Part shown: one piece after another, positions 52,487-61,461 of the stretch
How positions within the stretch are numbered: position 1 is the first letter of the stretch
Layout of the letters: every line of letters starts with the position of its first letter
DNA from: Falsiruegeria litorea R37
Lineage (GTDB): Bacteria; Pseudomonadota; Alphaproteobacteria; Rhodobacterales; Rhodobacteraceae
Direction of reading: 5' to 3'
Length of the DNA: 64,000 nucleotides
NCBI RefSeq assembly: GCF_900172225.1
Contig: NZ_FWFO01000001.1
Coordinates: 1,178,001-1,242,000, forward strand
The notes under the pieces: generated by a model
What the model saw: the letters and a program-made list of their open reading frames with translations, nothing else
What the model was told of the DNA's origin: nothing
The model's database searches: none
Program-made: the position numbers and the translations under genes

Positions 52487-53575
52487 TCAGCGCGTGGCAA
52501 CATCCACGCGCGCCACGGCCACCGCCTTGATAACGGCATGAACATGCGCACCCGGTTTCAGGGACATTGATTCTGCCGAGCGGCGCGTGATGCGCGCCAA
52601 GATGAAGTCATCACCGCATTTGATTTGCACGATCATCCCGGGTCCGCTGCCCTGGCGGAGTGACGTGATCTCTCCCGGCAGGATGTTGAGGGCCGAGATG
52701 TCTTTGGGGTAACTTCCGGCGACCATGATGTCATGGGCCAGGATGCGCACACGGGTTGCGCTGCCTTCGGCTTGGTCAATTTTTGGCAGGAACAGCCGCC
52801 CGCCGGAAACGCTGAGTTCGGTCAGCCCATCCGGGTGATGAAAGTGAACCGTTGCGGGCAGAATAGAGCCCGCCTCCCGCAGGCCCAACTGCCGCACCGT
52901 AGCCGGGTCCGACAGCACTTTTTCGGCGGGGCCCGCCTGCGTGACCCGCCCATTGTCCAGCATGACGACGGACGTGGCCAGACGCGCGACCTCGGCCACC
53001 GAATGGCTGACATAAAGCGTGGGAATGTCGGTCTGTTCACGCAATTTTTCCAGAAACGGCAAAATCTCTTCTTTGCGGGCGCTGTCCAGCGCTGCGAGAG
53101 GTTCGTCCATCAGCAACATGCGTGGGTGCGAAAGCAGGGCACGACCAATGGCAACCCGTTGCTTTTCACCGCCTGACAGCGGTCCCGGTCTGCGGTCGAG
53201 CAAGGGGGCGATGCCCAAAAGTTCGATGACTTCGTCAAAGGTTGGTCCAGCAGCGTCCGGCGGGGCAAAGCGTGCGCCGTACATCAGGTTTTGGCGTACA
53301 GACAGGTGCGGAAACAGGCGGCCATCTTGAAAGACATAACCCAGGCGGCGTTTGTGCGGGGGGATGTTGATCTTCATCGCCGTGTCGAAAATCGGCTCAC
53401 CGTCCAGGATGATACGCCCCTGATCCGGCTTCAAAAGGCCCGATACCGCATTGACGACGCTGGTTTTCCCTGTGCCCGAGGCACCAAAAAGCGCCGTTAT
53501 GCCGCGTGGCGCCTCAAAGCTGACATCCAAAGCGAAATCGGCCAGTTGGTGCTTTATGGTCAGGCATAAGCTCAT
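52487..53575 (-). CDS. modC: Molybdate ABC transporter ATP-binding protein ModC
   Basis: A 362-residue ABC ATPase. Walker A FGASGTGKTS, signature LSGGEKQRV, Walker B MLLMDEPLAALD and a C-terminal TOBE/molybdate-binding domain (about 295-355, with ITSLRQGSGPGMIVQIKCG) are as expected for ModC. Its start overlaps the modB stop (ATGA). Last gene of modABC. Confidence 0.96.
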   Translation of the reverse strand: MSLCLTIKHQLADFALDVSFEAPRGITALFGASGTGKTSVVNAVSGLLKPDQGRIILDGEPIFDTAMKINIPPHKRRLGYVFQDGRLFPHLSVRQNLMYGARFAPPDAAGPTFDEVIELLGIAPLLDRRPGPLSGGEKQRVAIGRALLSHPRMLLMDEPLAALDSARKEEILPFLEKLREQTDIPTLYVSHSVAEVARLATSVVMLDNGRVTQAGPAEKVLSDPATVRQLGLREAGSILPATVHFHHPDGLTELSVSGGRLFLPKIDQAEGSATRVRILAHDIMVAGSYPKDISALNILPGEITSLRQGSGPGMIVQIKCGDDFILARITRRSAESMSLKPGAHVHAVIKAVAVARVDVATR

Positions 53576-54270
53576 GAGCCGGACACCCGATTTCTAGCCC
53601 GCCGGGCCAGCAGTTCTGACGCAACGAGCGCTCCCATGGCCACAATCACGGACACGATCACCAACCGCAATGCAGGACCTTCGCCTCCTGGGACTTGCAG
53701 GAAAGTGTAGATCGCTGACGGCAAAGTCTGGGTTTGGCCGGGTATGTTCGAGACAAATGTGATGGTTGCCCCAAACTCTCCCATTGCCTTGGCAAATGCC
53801 AGCACAACGCCCGTGATTATGCCGGGCAGGATCAAGGGTAATGTGACGGTGGCGAAAACCGACAGGCGCGAGGCGCCAAGGGTCGAGGCCGCTTGCTCTA
53901 GTTTGGGATCCACAGCTTCGATGGCCAGGCGAATGGCCCGAACCATCAAGGGAAAGGCCATGATCGCAGCGGCCAGGACCGCCCCAGTCCAGCGGAATGC
54001 GAGTATCAGTCCGAATGTCTCTTCCAGCCACGCGCCAACCAGTCCGCGCCGCCCAAACGTCAGTAGCAGCAAATAGCCAGTGACAACTGGGGGTAGGATC
54101 AGAGGCAGATGCACCAAACCATTGAGCAGTTGATGGCCGCGAAAGTGCCAGCGGGCAAGAGCATAGGCGGTAAGGACGCCAAACGGCAGGCTCAGCACTA
54201 CGGCCCAGAATGAAACCTTGAGCGAAAGCGCCACGGCTTGCCATTCTTCTGGACCGAACCATTCCATCAT
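53572..54270 (-). CDS. modB: Molybdate ABC transporter permease ModB
   Basis: A 232-residue membrane permease starting MMEWFGPEEWQAVALSLKVS. Visible are several hydrophobic helices and the EAA-type loop EQAASTLGASRLSVFATVTLPLILPG, then AKAMGEFGATITF. Overlaps modA (ATGA) and modC, giving a translationally coupled operon. Confidence 0.96.
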   Translation of the reverse strand: MMEWFGPEEWQAVALSLKVSFWAVVLSLPFGVLTAYALARWHFRGHQLLNGLVHLPLILPPVVTGYLLLLTFGRRGLVGAWLEETFGLILAFRWTGAVLAAAIMAFPLMVRAIRLAIEAVDPKLEQAASTLGASRLSVFATVTLPLILPGIITGVVLAFAKAMGEFGATITFVSNIPGQTQTLPSAIYTFLQVPGGEGPALRLVIVSVIVAMGALVASELLARRARNRVSGS

Positions 54271-55052
54271 TGACCTTCCTTGGCCAGACCAAAGCCATGG
54301 GTCTGAAAGGTGTCGCTGGCTTGGGGTGAGGATAGATGTTCAAGAAAAGCGCGCGCTTCGGGACTATCGCCTTCTCGAGTGAGAGCGACAGGGTATACGA
54401 TCGGGCTGTGTGATCCATCGGGGAACAATCCCAAAAGTTCGACCTGATCGTTTGCGGTTGCGTCGGTGGCATAAACGATGCCCAAAGGCGCTTCACCCAA
54501 GGCAACCAACCTCAGGGCGGCGGTTACGTTATCTGCTTGGGCCAGCTTGTGCTGGAGATCATTCCAAAGGCCAAGGTGTGTCAGCGCTTCTCGGGCGTAA
54601 ATCCCTGCAGGTACAGCGCGCGTCAGAGCAACGGCCAATCGATGATCACCCAGGGCTTGTGAAAAAGGAGCACCTGGTTCAGGGGACAGCGCCAGATCAC
54701 TGCCAACTCGCGCAATCAGCGCGAGCTGGTTTCTTAGCAGATCGCGACGGGTGCCGTCGGCCAGCAGGCCATTTGCCTCTAGCGCGTCCATCCATGTGGT
54801 ATTGGCGGACAGGAAAACCTGAGCAGGGGCACCGTGCTGAATTTGACGGGCAAGTGCCGAGCTTCCTGCGTAGGACAAGTTGATATCGTGACCGCTAACG
54901 GCCTCATAGTTTTTGGTTATTTCGTCTAGGGCAGGTTTCAAGCTTGCGGCGGCAAAGACCGTGACGGTTTGCGCCATCGCCATGTGTGAGGTGGTGAACA
55001 CGGCCACACAGGCCAGAACAAGACGCTGAACGTGCCGCAGAGGGGTGGCCAT
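54267..55052 (-). CDS. modA: Molybdate ABC transporter substrate-binding protein ModA
   Basis: A 261-residue periplasmic molybdate-binding protein with signal peptide (LVLACVAVFTTSHMAMA|QT). The mature N-terminus VTVFAAASLKPALDEI and AGSSALARQIQHGAPAQVFLSAN are ModA hallmarks. ATG 55052 has AGGACAG; a longer frame to 55133 is not supported. First gene of modABC. No ModE-type regulator is near. Confidence 0.95.
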   Translation of the reverse strand: MATPLRHVQRLVLACVAVFTTSHMAMAQTVTVFAAASLKPALDEITKNYEAVSGHDINLSYAGSSALARQIQHGAPAQVFLSANTTWMDALEANGLLADGTRRDLLRNQLALIARVGSDLALSPEPGAPFSQALGDHRLAVALTRAVPAGIYAREALTHLGLWNDLQHKLAQADNVTAALRLVALGEAPLGIVYATDATANDQVELLGLFPDGSHSPIVYPVALTREGDSPEARAFLEHLSSPQASDTFQTHGFGLAKEGQ

Positions 55053-55148
55053 AGTCTGTCCTGTATCCTTGTCTGGTTTGCCGCGCAAATATGGCAATCC
55101 AATTGAACCAGATGCAAGAGCAAGACGGATCAATCAAGCACCCGGCGA

Positions 55149-56024
55149 TCAAGGCGCAATTAGGGTGACGCCCGGAATACGTTGAACGGCCAAGACATCT
55201 TCGTCGTAGATTTCAGTCAACTCATCCACCAATTCATCGGTCCAACCATCCAAGTCCAACTCTTCTTCGACTTCGTCTTCGATGGCGTATTTGTCGAGAA
55301 AAGCAGCAATGACTCGACGTTTTTGCATCTCGGTCAGTTCCGGATGCTGGTGCAGGTAACCACGAAAGCGGGTCATGCCCTCGTTGCTCATGATTTCGGA
55401 CAAGAGCGAAAACCCACCGGTTACTTTGGTGCCGTGTTCAAGTCCGGCAAAGTCCCGCATGATTTGTCCCCACAACAGGGGGGTGTCTTCATTGCACCAA
55501 ACGGTAATGGGAATATCCGGTGCTGCCGCGCGCATGCGTTGGAAAAGCTCTGACCAACGCAGATTCAGTGGATTGGTGTTTTCCATGACATCTTTTATCC
55601 GCGCCGGAGAGGCCTTGGCCAGGATCGCTGGTACGAAGGCGGCCGGATTTCGAATGGCCATGAAAATCTCGAGCTGATCGAACTTGAACAACTCACGCAG
55701 TTGGCGCAAGCGAACGTCGGCCAGGGGGTAGAGAGTATCGCCATCCAATGCGAACCTTTGAGATCCAAAGAAATGGGCGTTCGAAAGCAACAGCCGGTCG
55801 GCAACCTCTTCGTCCAGGATGGCATCGACGAGAATGTCGCGCGCCTCGCCAGATGGCTCGGCGGTTTCCATTGCGGCAAATGCGTCCTTCAGCAGGCTCC
55901 GGTACTTTCCGGGGCCCGGCACCGCGATACCGCGTTGTCCAAGCGCTTCTTTGTTGTAGAGCATGCATTTCAACAAACGCTCATCATCCGTTGCATGAGC
56001 GCCGGTGTGAAGGATGATCTGCAT
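55149..56024 (-). CDS. Sulfotransferase-fold-like hypothetical protein
   Basis: A 291-residue protein whose start MQIILHTGAHATDDERLLKCML mimics the 5'-phosphosulfate-binding P-loop start of the sulfotransferase-like proteins common in Roseobacters (IH.GAH.TAT). The C-terminal third is strongly acidic (DEVEEELDLDGWTDELVDELTEIYDED). True sulfotransferase activity is doubtful, because the usual TATT of the loop is TDDE here. Start ATG 56024 was preferred to 56051 on domain grounds. Divergent from the 45-residue-repeat gene. Confidence 0.6.
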   Translation of the reverse strand: MQIILHTGAHATDDERLLKCMLYNKEALGQRGIAVPGPGKYRSLLKDAFAAMETAEPSGEARDILVDAILDEEVADRLLLSNAHFFGSQRFALDGDTLYPLADVRLRQLRELFKFDQLEIFMAIRNPAAFVPAILAKASPARIKDVMENTNPLNLRWSELFQRMRAAAPDIPITVWCNEDTPLLWGQIMRDFAGLEHGTKVTGGFSLLSEIMSNEGMTRFRGYLHQHPELTEMQKRRVIAAFLDKYAIEDEVEEELDLDGWTDELVDELTEIYDEDVLAVQRIPGVTLIAP

Positions 56025-56464
56025 TGCTGTATGGTCTGCCTGTGAAAACATCTAAGGTTGTTCATGAGTTAACGCGTTGCCGGTGCGCAGTCAAACGCGT
56101 TGGAAGCCTGAACGACCTGCTGCGTGCGAACCACGTCGGAATGGCAAGGTAGGGTTTCATGGCTGAGTTAGTACTCAGGTTCGAAAATGAGCCTTGAATT
56201 TGTCTCTCACGGCTAGGGGCCTGCTCCTCGGCTCAGCTGTTTGACCAATCATAGGGACTTGATCCAACCGACACACAGGCAGGATTGCGGAAATAGAACA
56301 GTTTGAAGTTTTGCCAGATGGGTGAAAATGTCATTTAATAACAATGCGCTGTTGGGATTATCAAAAAAAACTTCAGTTTTGTTTGAACCTTTTCAAAGGC
56401 CGGAGCGACACATCACCGTAACGCAACCAAACAAGCCGACAGGCCAAACCTTACGGAGATCAAA
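56025..56464. other. Intergenic region before the repeat-protein gene
   Basis: About 440 bp without a supported gene. It contains the divergent promoters and a run of A/T-rich sequence from about 56300 to 56400 (TTTGAACC followed by TTTTCAAAGG). The GAACC motif could be part of an ECF-type -35 element, but the -10 partner is not clear. GGAGAT forms the ribosome site just before 56465. Confidence 0.4.
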
Positions 56465-57058
56465 ATGTTCACTTCGACTTTCAGCAAAACTTTCCTGTCC
56501 ACCCTGACCGCGGCGATTGTTGTTACCAGCCTTTCTGCCAGCATGTCACACGCCGGTGAAGGCGGCGGCGAAGGTGGCGAGGGACGCTTCAGCTCTGCTT
56601 CGACCCAGAACTCGGACGGTTCCACCACCACGGTTCGCGGTCGCAATGGCGGAAACTCGGTGACTGTCACACGCACTAAGAACGGTCGCGTTGTAGGTCA
56701 GCGCCAGGTCAACCGTAACCGCAACCCTTTCATCACGATCTTCAATCCTGATGGCACCAGCCGCACTGTGACGACCACCAGTCGCCAACCAGACTCCGCC
56801 ACGCGCCACTTCCCCGATGGCTCCAGCCGCACCGTGACCGTCCCCGCACGTCCGAACAACCCGTTCATCAGGATTTTCAACCCGGACGGCTCCAGCCGCA
56901 CAGTTACTACCCCCAGCCGCCGCGCGGACTCGGCGACGCGTCACTACTCGGACGGCTCCAGCCGCACCGTAACCACCCCGTCGCGTCCGACCACCGCGTT
57001 CATCACCATCCACAATCCGGATGGCACCAGCCGCACTGTGACGAGCAACGACCGGTAA
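56465..57058 (+). CDS. Secreted repeat protein with 45-residue repeats
   Basis: A 197-residue protein. The signal peptide (MFTSTFSKTFLSTLTAAIVVTSLSASMSHA|GE) is followed by a Gly-rich stretch. Two full 45-residue repeats and a short third start at about residues 87, 132 and 177. Each has the pattern FI.IFNPDG.SRTVTT.SR and the second half SATRH..DGSSRTVT. Rich in Ser, Thr and Arg; no Cys. Probably an exported, beta-rich, repeat-built surface protein. Start ATG 56465 has GGAGAT. The sigma factor gene begins 270 bp downstream. No family recognised. Confidence 0.8.
   Translation: MFTSTFSKTFLSTLTAAIVVTSLSASMSHAGEGGGEGGEGRFSSASTQNSDGSTTTVRGRNGGNSVTVTRTKNGRVVGQRQVNRNRNPFITIFNPDGTSRTVTTTSRQPDSATRHFPDGSSRTVTVPARPNNPFIRIFNPDGSSRTVTTPSRRADSATRHYSDGSSRTVTTPSRPTTAFITIHNPDGTSRTVTSNDR
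56723..57055 (+). repeat. 135-bp repeats encoding the secreted protein
   Basis: Units begin at 56723, 56858 and 56993 (the third truncated). Each encodes a 45-residue block, and each full block contains two shorter DG.SRTVT sub-blocks, hinting at older duplication of a half-unit. Confidence 0.85.
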
Positions 57059-57174
57059 TGCTGGGTTCACACGTTCAGGTTCGGTCTGATGATCCAAAGA
57101 ATGGAACAAACCGAACCGGAACCTCAAGTGTTAGCCTCTCGGACACAAGATCACGCCGAACTCAGTCACAGGAC

Positions 57175-57222
57175 TGGCGGCGTGATCAACCGAGTGGACG
57201 GGGAAACGAATCCACGCCGCCA
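57175..57222. repeat. 10-bp inverted repeat in the sigma-factor leader
   Basis: TGGCGGCGTG (57175-57184) and CACGCCGCCA (57213-57222) are perfect complements around a 28-nt spacer. It may fold in the leader RNA or be an operator. Lies about 110 bp before the sigma-factor start. Confidence 0.6.
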
Positions 57223-57327
57223 CTGCAGACAGTGAACTTGACCCTGGCACACTCATCCCTCACACCCGTTTTGCCCTATCGGCCTCTCCCGGCTACAGTG
57301 ATGAAAGGGATACGGGCGAGGAAGAGA

Positions 57328-57891
57328 ATGTCAGCAGATGATGATCAGCGGCAGCTTTCGAAAGTCGCCAATGGCGATCGGCAGGCGATAGGGGTGCTTT
57401 ATCAGCGGTACCATAAGCGGGTTTTTCATTTTGTCCGACGATATGTGAATGACGCAGCTGCCGCCGAAGACCTGACAAATGACGTCTTCATCGAGGTTTG
57501 GCAAAAGGCCTCTTCATACGAGGGGCGTTCCAAGGTTTCCAGTTGGCTTCTGGGGATGGCCAGATACAAGGCCCTGTCAGAAGTTCGCAAAAGAAAGCCG
57601 GTTCATTCGAAGTCCGAAGAAATTCTGGATACCCTGGAAGATGATGCAGATGATCCGGAAATGGTCACGCAGAAACGGGACAAAGGGGCCGCAATCAAGC
57701 GGTGCATTGCATCCCTTTCGAATGATCACAGGGTCATCCTGGAACTGATATACTACCACGAAAAGTCCATGGAAGAGGTTTCTGATATCCTCGATATCCC
57801 AAAGAATACGGCCAAAACCAGGACCTTTCACGCACGCAAACAACTGTCCGCAGAAATGACCAAGCAAGGTCTTGATAGGGGGTGGCCATGA
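57328..57891 (+). CDS. ECF-type RNA polymerase sigma factor
   Basis: A 187-residue sigma factor. Region 2 is IGVLYQRYHKRVFHFVRRYV with AEDLTNDVFIEVWQKA; region 4 is SNDHRVILELIYYHEKSMEEVSDILDIPKNTAKTR. ATG 57328 (MSADDDQRQ) has GAGGAAGAG at good distance. The frame upstream is open but unlike sigma factors. The TGA overlaps the anti-sigma ATG (ATGA), a classical sigma/anti-sigma pair. Cognate promoters are not clearly visible. Confidence 0.93.
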   Translation: MSADDDQRQLSKVANGDRQAIGVLYQRYHKRVFHFVRRYVNDAAAAEDLTNDVFIEVWQKASSYEGRSKVSSWLLGMARYKALSEVRKRKPVHSKSEEILDTLEDDADDPEMVTQKRDKGAAIKRCIASLSNDHRVILELIYYHEKSMEEVSDILDIPKNTAKTRTFHARKQLSAEMTKQGLDRGWP

Positions 57892-58550
57892 GCACTCTGA
57901 GCGAAATCGAAAGACAAGAATTGTCCTTGCTGCTGCCATGGTACGCAAATGGCACGCTCGACAGTGAAGACAGTCGTAAGGTCGAAAAAGCCCTGGCTGA
58001 AGATGATGAACTGGCGCGAGAGTTTGACCTTGTGCTGGAAGATCAGGCCGCTGTGATTGATTTGGTGTCCGAAGAAGTGGTCCCCATTTCGATGCCCGAA
58101 CGGTTCAAGGCCGCCTTGCATGCCGAACAAACCAAGCCCGAGCCAAGTGCACAAATGCGCAAGACAGGTGAGAGCACTCTGACCCGGCTTCTTTCTGTTC
58201 TTTTCCCTGCGAAACCTCGCGCCTATGCGTTTGCGGCAGCTATGATGGCATTGTTGGTGCCCGCAGTAGGGGTTGTTTCCTACATGGCAGGAAGTCAGCA
58301 AACGAACCAATATCAGACCGCAACCGGAGAACAGCAGGTCATCAGTGACGCAGCGCGCGTCTTGGTCAAGTTCAATTCTGACGCCGCTTGGGCCGACATC
58401 GACATGTTTCTAAAGGACAACCAGGGCCAGGTAGCCAAGGGACCAACGGCGGACGGGTTTTATGAGCTGGCATTTCCAAAGAACGACGGGCTGATGGAAA
58501 AACTGGGGGCTATGGTCGATGTTATTGAATTCGTGTTGCCTGTGAATTGA
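57888..58550 (+). CDS. Membrane-bound anti-sigma factor
   Basis: A 220-residue protein. The N-terminal cytoplasmic part begins MSTLSEIERQELSLLLPWYANGTLDSED, a zinc-free anti-sigma-like helical domain. One membrane segment (AYAFAAAMMALLVPAVGVVSYMAG) is at about 103-126. The C-terminal periplasmic part (VLVKFNSDAAWADIDMFLKDNQGQV) may be a sensing domain. Coupled to the sigma gene and followed by the S8 protease gene, which might cleave it or be its client. Confidence 0.85.
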   Translation: MSTLSEIERQELSLLLPWYANGTLDSEDSRKVEKALAEDDELAREFDLVLEDQAAVIDLVSEEVVPISMPERFKAALHAEQTKPEPSAQMRKTGESTLTRLLSVLFPAKPRAYAFAAAMMALLVPAVGVVSYMAGSQQTNQYQTATGEQQVISDAARVLVKFNSDAAWADIDMFLKDNQGQVAKGPTADGFYELAFPKNDGLMEKLGAMVDVIEFVLPVN

Positions 58551-58571
58551 GACATGGTGGGAGGGACGAAC

Positions 58572-59957
58572 GTGTTGAAATCTGTTACCCGCAAAGCGAA
58601 CCGTAACGTTGGTGTTCTTGTGCTGGCTTTTGCGATGGCTCTGCCCGGACTAGTTGTTCTTGCAGAGGATGGTGGCGGCGAGGCCGTTGAATTCAGGCCG
58701 TCGACCAAACCTGCCAAGCCTCAACGCGAGGCGAAACCGGCCCGAACCACGACGAGGGCAACGACGCAGAAACCGGCGGCTGCAGCACCGAAACCAGCGA
58801 GACGAACGCAAACACGCGCTCCTCGTGTGGTGGAAACAGCGCCAAGTGGGCAACCGCCTGCCGAAGAGACACGGTTCATCGCCAATGAAGTGATCGTCCG
58901 GTTCCAGTTGTCTTCAACGTCCGGGGCACGAAATCGCGCGGTGCGCAGCTTGGGCATGACGCATTTGCAAGGGCGGACGTTTTTCTGGCCTGGGGTGACG
59001 GTCCATCGCTACCGGCTTTCACCAGGTGTCGATGTGCGCACAGTGATCGAACGATTAGAGGCCAACGCCGCAGTCGTGAACGCTCAGCCGAATTATCTCT
59101 ATACGCTGCAGCAAAGCGACGGTGTTCGCAAACTTCCTCAATTTGGCAATGACAAGGTCGGTTTGAGCGAAGCCCATGCACGCACGACAGGTAGCAACAC
59201 TCGGATAGCTGTCGTCGATACTGCCGTCGATGGGACTCATGCCGAGTTTTCAGGGGCACGCATTTCTTCGTTTGATGTCTCGGACGGGGGGGGCAACGTC
59301 GATCCGCACGGGACGTCGATCGCGGGGATCCTAGCTGCAAATGCCAAGCTGACTGGAGTAGCACCTGGCGCAGAAGTTGTCAGTATTGCAGCCTTTTCCA
59401 AAGACGCGTCAGGCAACACAGTTGGCAACACCTGGACAATTCTAGAAGCAACAAACATTGCCCACAAAGAAAAAGTCGACATTCTGAACATGAGCTTTGC
59501 TGGTCCAGCCGACCCTTTGTTGAAGCGCGCCATGGAAGGGGCGAAAAAACGTAATGTTCTTCCGGTTGCTGCAGCGGGCAATGAAGGTCCAGATGCTGCA
59601 ACGCTTTTCCCTGCCGGCTACGAGCAGGTGATCGCGGTGACCGCAACCGACACTGAAAACGCGGTTTACGCCAATGCCAACACGGGCGATCACGTCGATA
59701 TTGCGGCGCCGGGCGTGGGGCTTCTGGTGCTGGGGAATTCCTCTGGGTTCCGAACGTCCTCGGGGACCTCATTGGCAACAGCCTACATCAGCGGGATCGC
59801 AGCATTGACCTTGTCCGCAAATCCGGGTGCTGACTATGCGACCTTAAGAGCACTTTTGGAGAACAGCGCGACCGATCTGGGCACGCCGGGCAAAGACAGT
59901 GTCTTTGGCGCGGGCATTCCAAGCGCAGTGGTGGCCATCTCGGGGCTGACGAACTGA
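58572..59957 (+). CDS. Subtilisin-like serine protease (S8), exported
   Basis: A 461-residue protease. A signal/anchor sequence (VGVLVLAFAMALPGLVVLA) precedes a Pro/Ala/Thr/Arg-rich spacer (about 40-95). A prodomain-like segment follows (IANEVIVRFQLSSTS), then the catalytic domain. The triad is D216 (VVDTAVDGTH), H246 (DPHGTSIAGI) and S400 (SSGTSLATA), with the oxyanion Asn in AAGNEGP. GTG 58572 has GGGAGGG six bases upstream; an ATG at 58554 adds only six codons. Last gene of the sigma/anti-sigma operon, so a protease-controlled envelope response is likely. Confidence 0.92.
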   Translation: MLKSVTRKANRNVGVLVLAFAMALPGLVVLAEDGGGEAVEFRPSTKPAKPQREAKPARTTTRATTQKPAAAAPKPARRTQTRAPRVVETAPSGQPPAEETRFIANEVIVRFQLSSTSGARNRAVRSLGMTHLQGRTFFWPGVTVHRYRLSPGVDVRTVIERLEANAAVVNAQPNYLYTLQQSDGVRKLPQFGNDKVGLSEAHARTTGSNTRIAVVDTAVDGTHAEFSGARISSFDVSDGGGNVDPHGTSIAGILAANAKLTGVAPGAEVVSIAAFSKDASGNTVGNTWTILEATNIAHKEKVDILNMSFAGPADPLLKRAMEGAKKRNVLPVAAAGNEGPDAATLFPAGYEQVIAVTATDTENAVYANANTGDHVDIAAPGVGLLVLGNSSGFRTSSGTSLATAYISGIAALTLSANPGADYATLRALLENSATDLGTPGKDSVFGAGIPSAVVAISGLTN

Positions 59958-60174
59958 GAAGTTGGGCGGTTCGCCGAATGTCGGCTGGCTAAAGTTGGGG
60001 TATCGATCATGTGGTTGGTCCCCCGGAACAGCATGTGCGCATTGACCTGAGTTGTACCGCAGGGGCCTGGTCAGCTGCGGCGAAGGAATTGCTCAGATAT
60101 TGATAAGTATTGATACAAATTGTCGATCGACTAAACTGATCACATTATTGTGTGCCCTGTGCGAGGATTTTCAA

Positions 60175-60498
60175 ATGCCAATACCAAAATTACTTTCTGC
60201 AACAGCTATCATCGCGAGTATGATCTTTGCTGGTGGCTCGATAGCGCAGACTTCGGACAATTCAAATGCTGCCGCAACACCGCCAGCAGGCGAAGGGTCC
60301 AAGCCAAAACCACCCGCGCCGCCGCCGCCAAAAGATCCCCCGCCGAACAACAACGCGAACGCGCCTAAGAACCCGCCGCCGCCGGGCCCGCCGCCCCCCA
60401 AGGATCAACCGCCTAAGAACAACTCAAACGCACCCAAGAACCCGCCACCTCCGCCACCCAAGACGGCACCGCCACCGGCGCCACCCCCCAAGGGATAG
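60175..60498 (+). CDS. Small secreted proline-rich protein
   Basis: A 107-residue protein. The signal peptide (LLSATAIIASMIFAGGSIA|QT) is followed by a nearly pure Pro/Lys/Asn body with PPPPK and NAPKNPPPP blocks. A 23-residue unit is repeated twice. Probably an extended, cell-wall or surface-spanning segment. ATG 60175 has GAGGA. Convergent with the DUF5666 gene; no homologue recognised. Confidence 0.7.
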   Translation: MPIPKLLSATAIIASMIFAGGSIAQTSDNSNAAATPPAGEGSKPKPPAPPPPKDPPPNNNANAPKNPPPPGPPPPKDQPPKNNSNAPKNPPPPPPKTAPPPAPPPKG

Positions 60499-60581
60499 GG
60501 ATTTTGTGATGCTCCTGTGTTTGCCCGCTTAGGTGGGCAAACCATGTTGCGACGGCGATACAGGATTAGTGGGTCCTGTAC

Positions 60582-61457
60582 CTAGGGTCGACAATCCAGG
60601 CCGAGGTCGGTTTGCGCGCTCAAGTGGGGTTCACCGTCGACGCCAAGCGCTCCATCCGCGCCGCAAGCAACAACACGATCTGTCTGAGAGATCATCTCGG
60701 GCATTTCCGTGTAAGCGACTAACCCGCTGCCCAGAACGGTATAAAGCCCATCCGGTTGAGGCGGAGAATAATACCCTTCGATTTGAACAAGGCTGACAGG
60801 TTGGTCGAACAGGCCTGTTTCCAAACGCAACGCTTGAATGGTGTTGCCGATTGGGATGCCCTCGACACGAACCAAATCACCTGTAGACAGATGTGTGGGC
60901 GTGATCGAGGTGATGGGCGTGTTGCCAATGACGGCTCGACCCTGCGCATCGGTCGTCAGGAACGTGCCGCTGATTCTGGCGATTTTAGACGTGTGCGGCA
61001 GGCGCGCAAAGGACGATGCCGCAACGTCCTGACCGCGCCACAGGCCACTGACTGCAACCCAATCGCCAGTGTTCAAATCATGTTCTGACGTGCCGATGAT
61101 GACTTTGGTGCCAAGCACAACCAGGTGATCCAGGGCGACTGAGGTTACAGGTCCCACCAAGGGTAGGATTTGGCGTATGTCGCGAGCCTGCCAGTCATCT
61201 CCGTTTGGCGTCGCAACCACGGCTACGGTCAAACCCGGTGTGAGGTCTTTGGCGGTCATTTCCGGAACAGATCCTGCCACCGGCATGTCGCCATCAAAGA
61301 TGATGCGCTGGCCATTGACGATGATACTTCCAAGCTCGGTGATGGTGCCAACGATGCCGGTGCCGATTATTCCGCCCTCGCGGTCTTCGTCTTCCTGGGC
61401 CAGGGCCGGCAGCGACGTAGCAAGAAATAGGCCGATAAGAAGCGTGCGCAGGTTCAC
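60582..61457 (-). CDS. DUF5666 domain protein, exported
   Basis: A 291-residue protein with signal peptide (LRTLLIGLFLATSLPALA|QE) and DUF5666-type repeats: IGTGIVGTITELGSIIVNGQRI; GPVTSVALDHLVVLGTKV; ISGTFLTTDAQGRAVI. These small beta-barrel modules suggest a secreted binding protein. The GTG start at 61457 has AAGGAG and lies four bases after the DUF6502 stop, so the two are one operon. Role unknown; probably linked to the neighbouring secreted proteins. Confidence 0.82.
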   Translation of the reverse strand: MNLRTLLIGLFLATSLPALAQEDEDREGGIIGTGIVGTITELGSIIVNGQRIIFDGDMPVAGSVPEMTAKDLTPGLTVAVVATPNGDDWQARDIRQILPLVGPVTSVALDHLVVLGTKVIIGTSEHDLNTGDWVAVSGLWRGQDVAASSFARLPHTSKIARISGTFLTTDAQGRAVIGNTPITSITPTHLSTGDLVRVEGIPIGNTIQALRLETGLFDQPVSLVQIEGYYSPPQPDGLYTVLGSGLVAYTEMPEMISQTDRVVACGADGALGVDGEPHLSAQTDLGLDCRP

Positions 61458-61461
61458 GGGC

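Noticed and set aside
56380-56410. ECF-type promoter (GAACC -35) before the repeat-protein gene
   Set aside because: GGAAC-like motifs occur before several genes here, but I could not find a consistent -10 partner and spacing shared between them.
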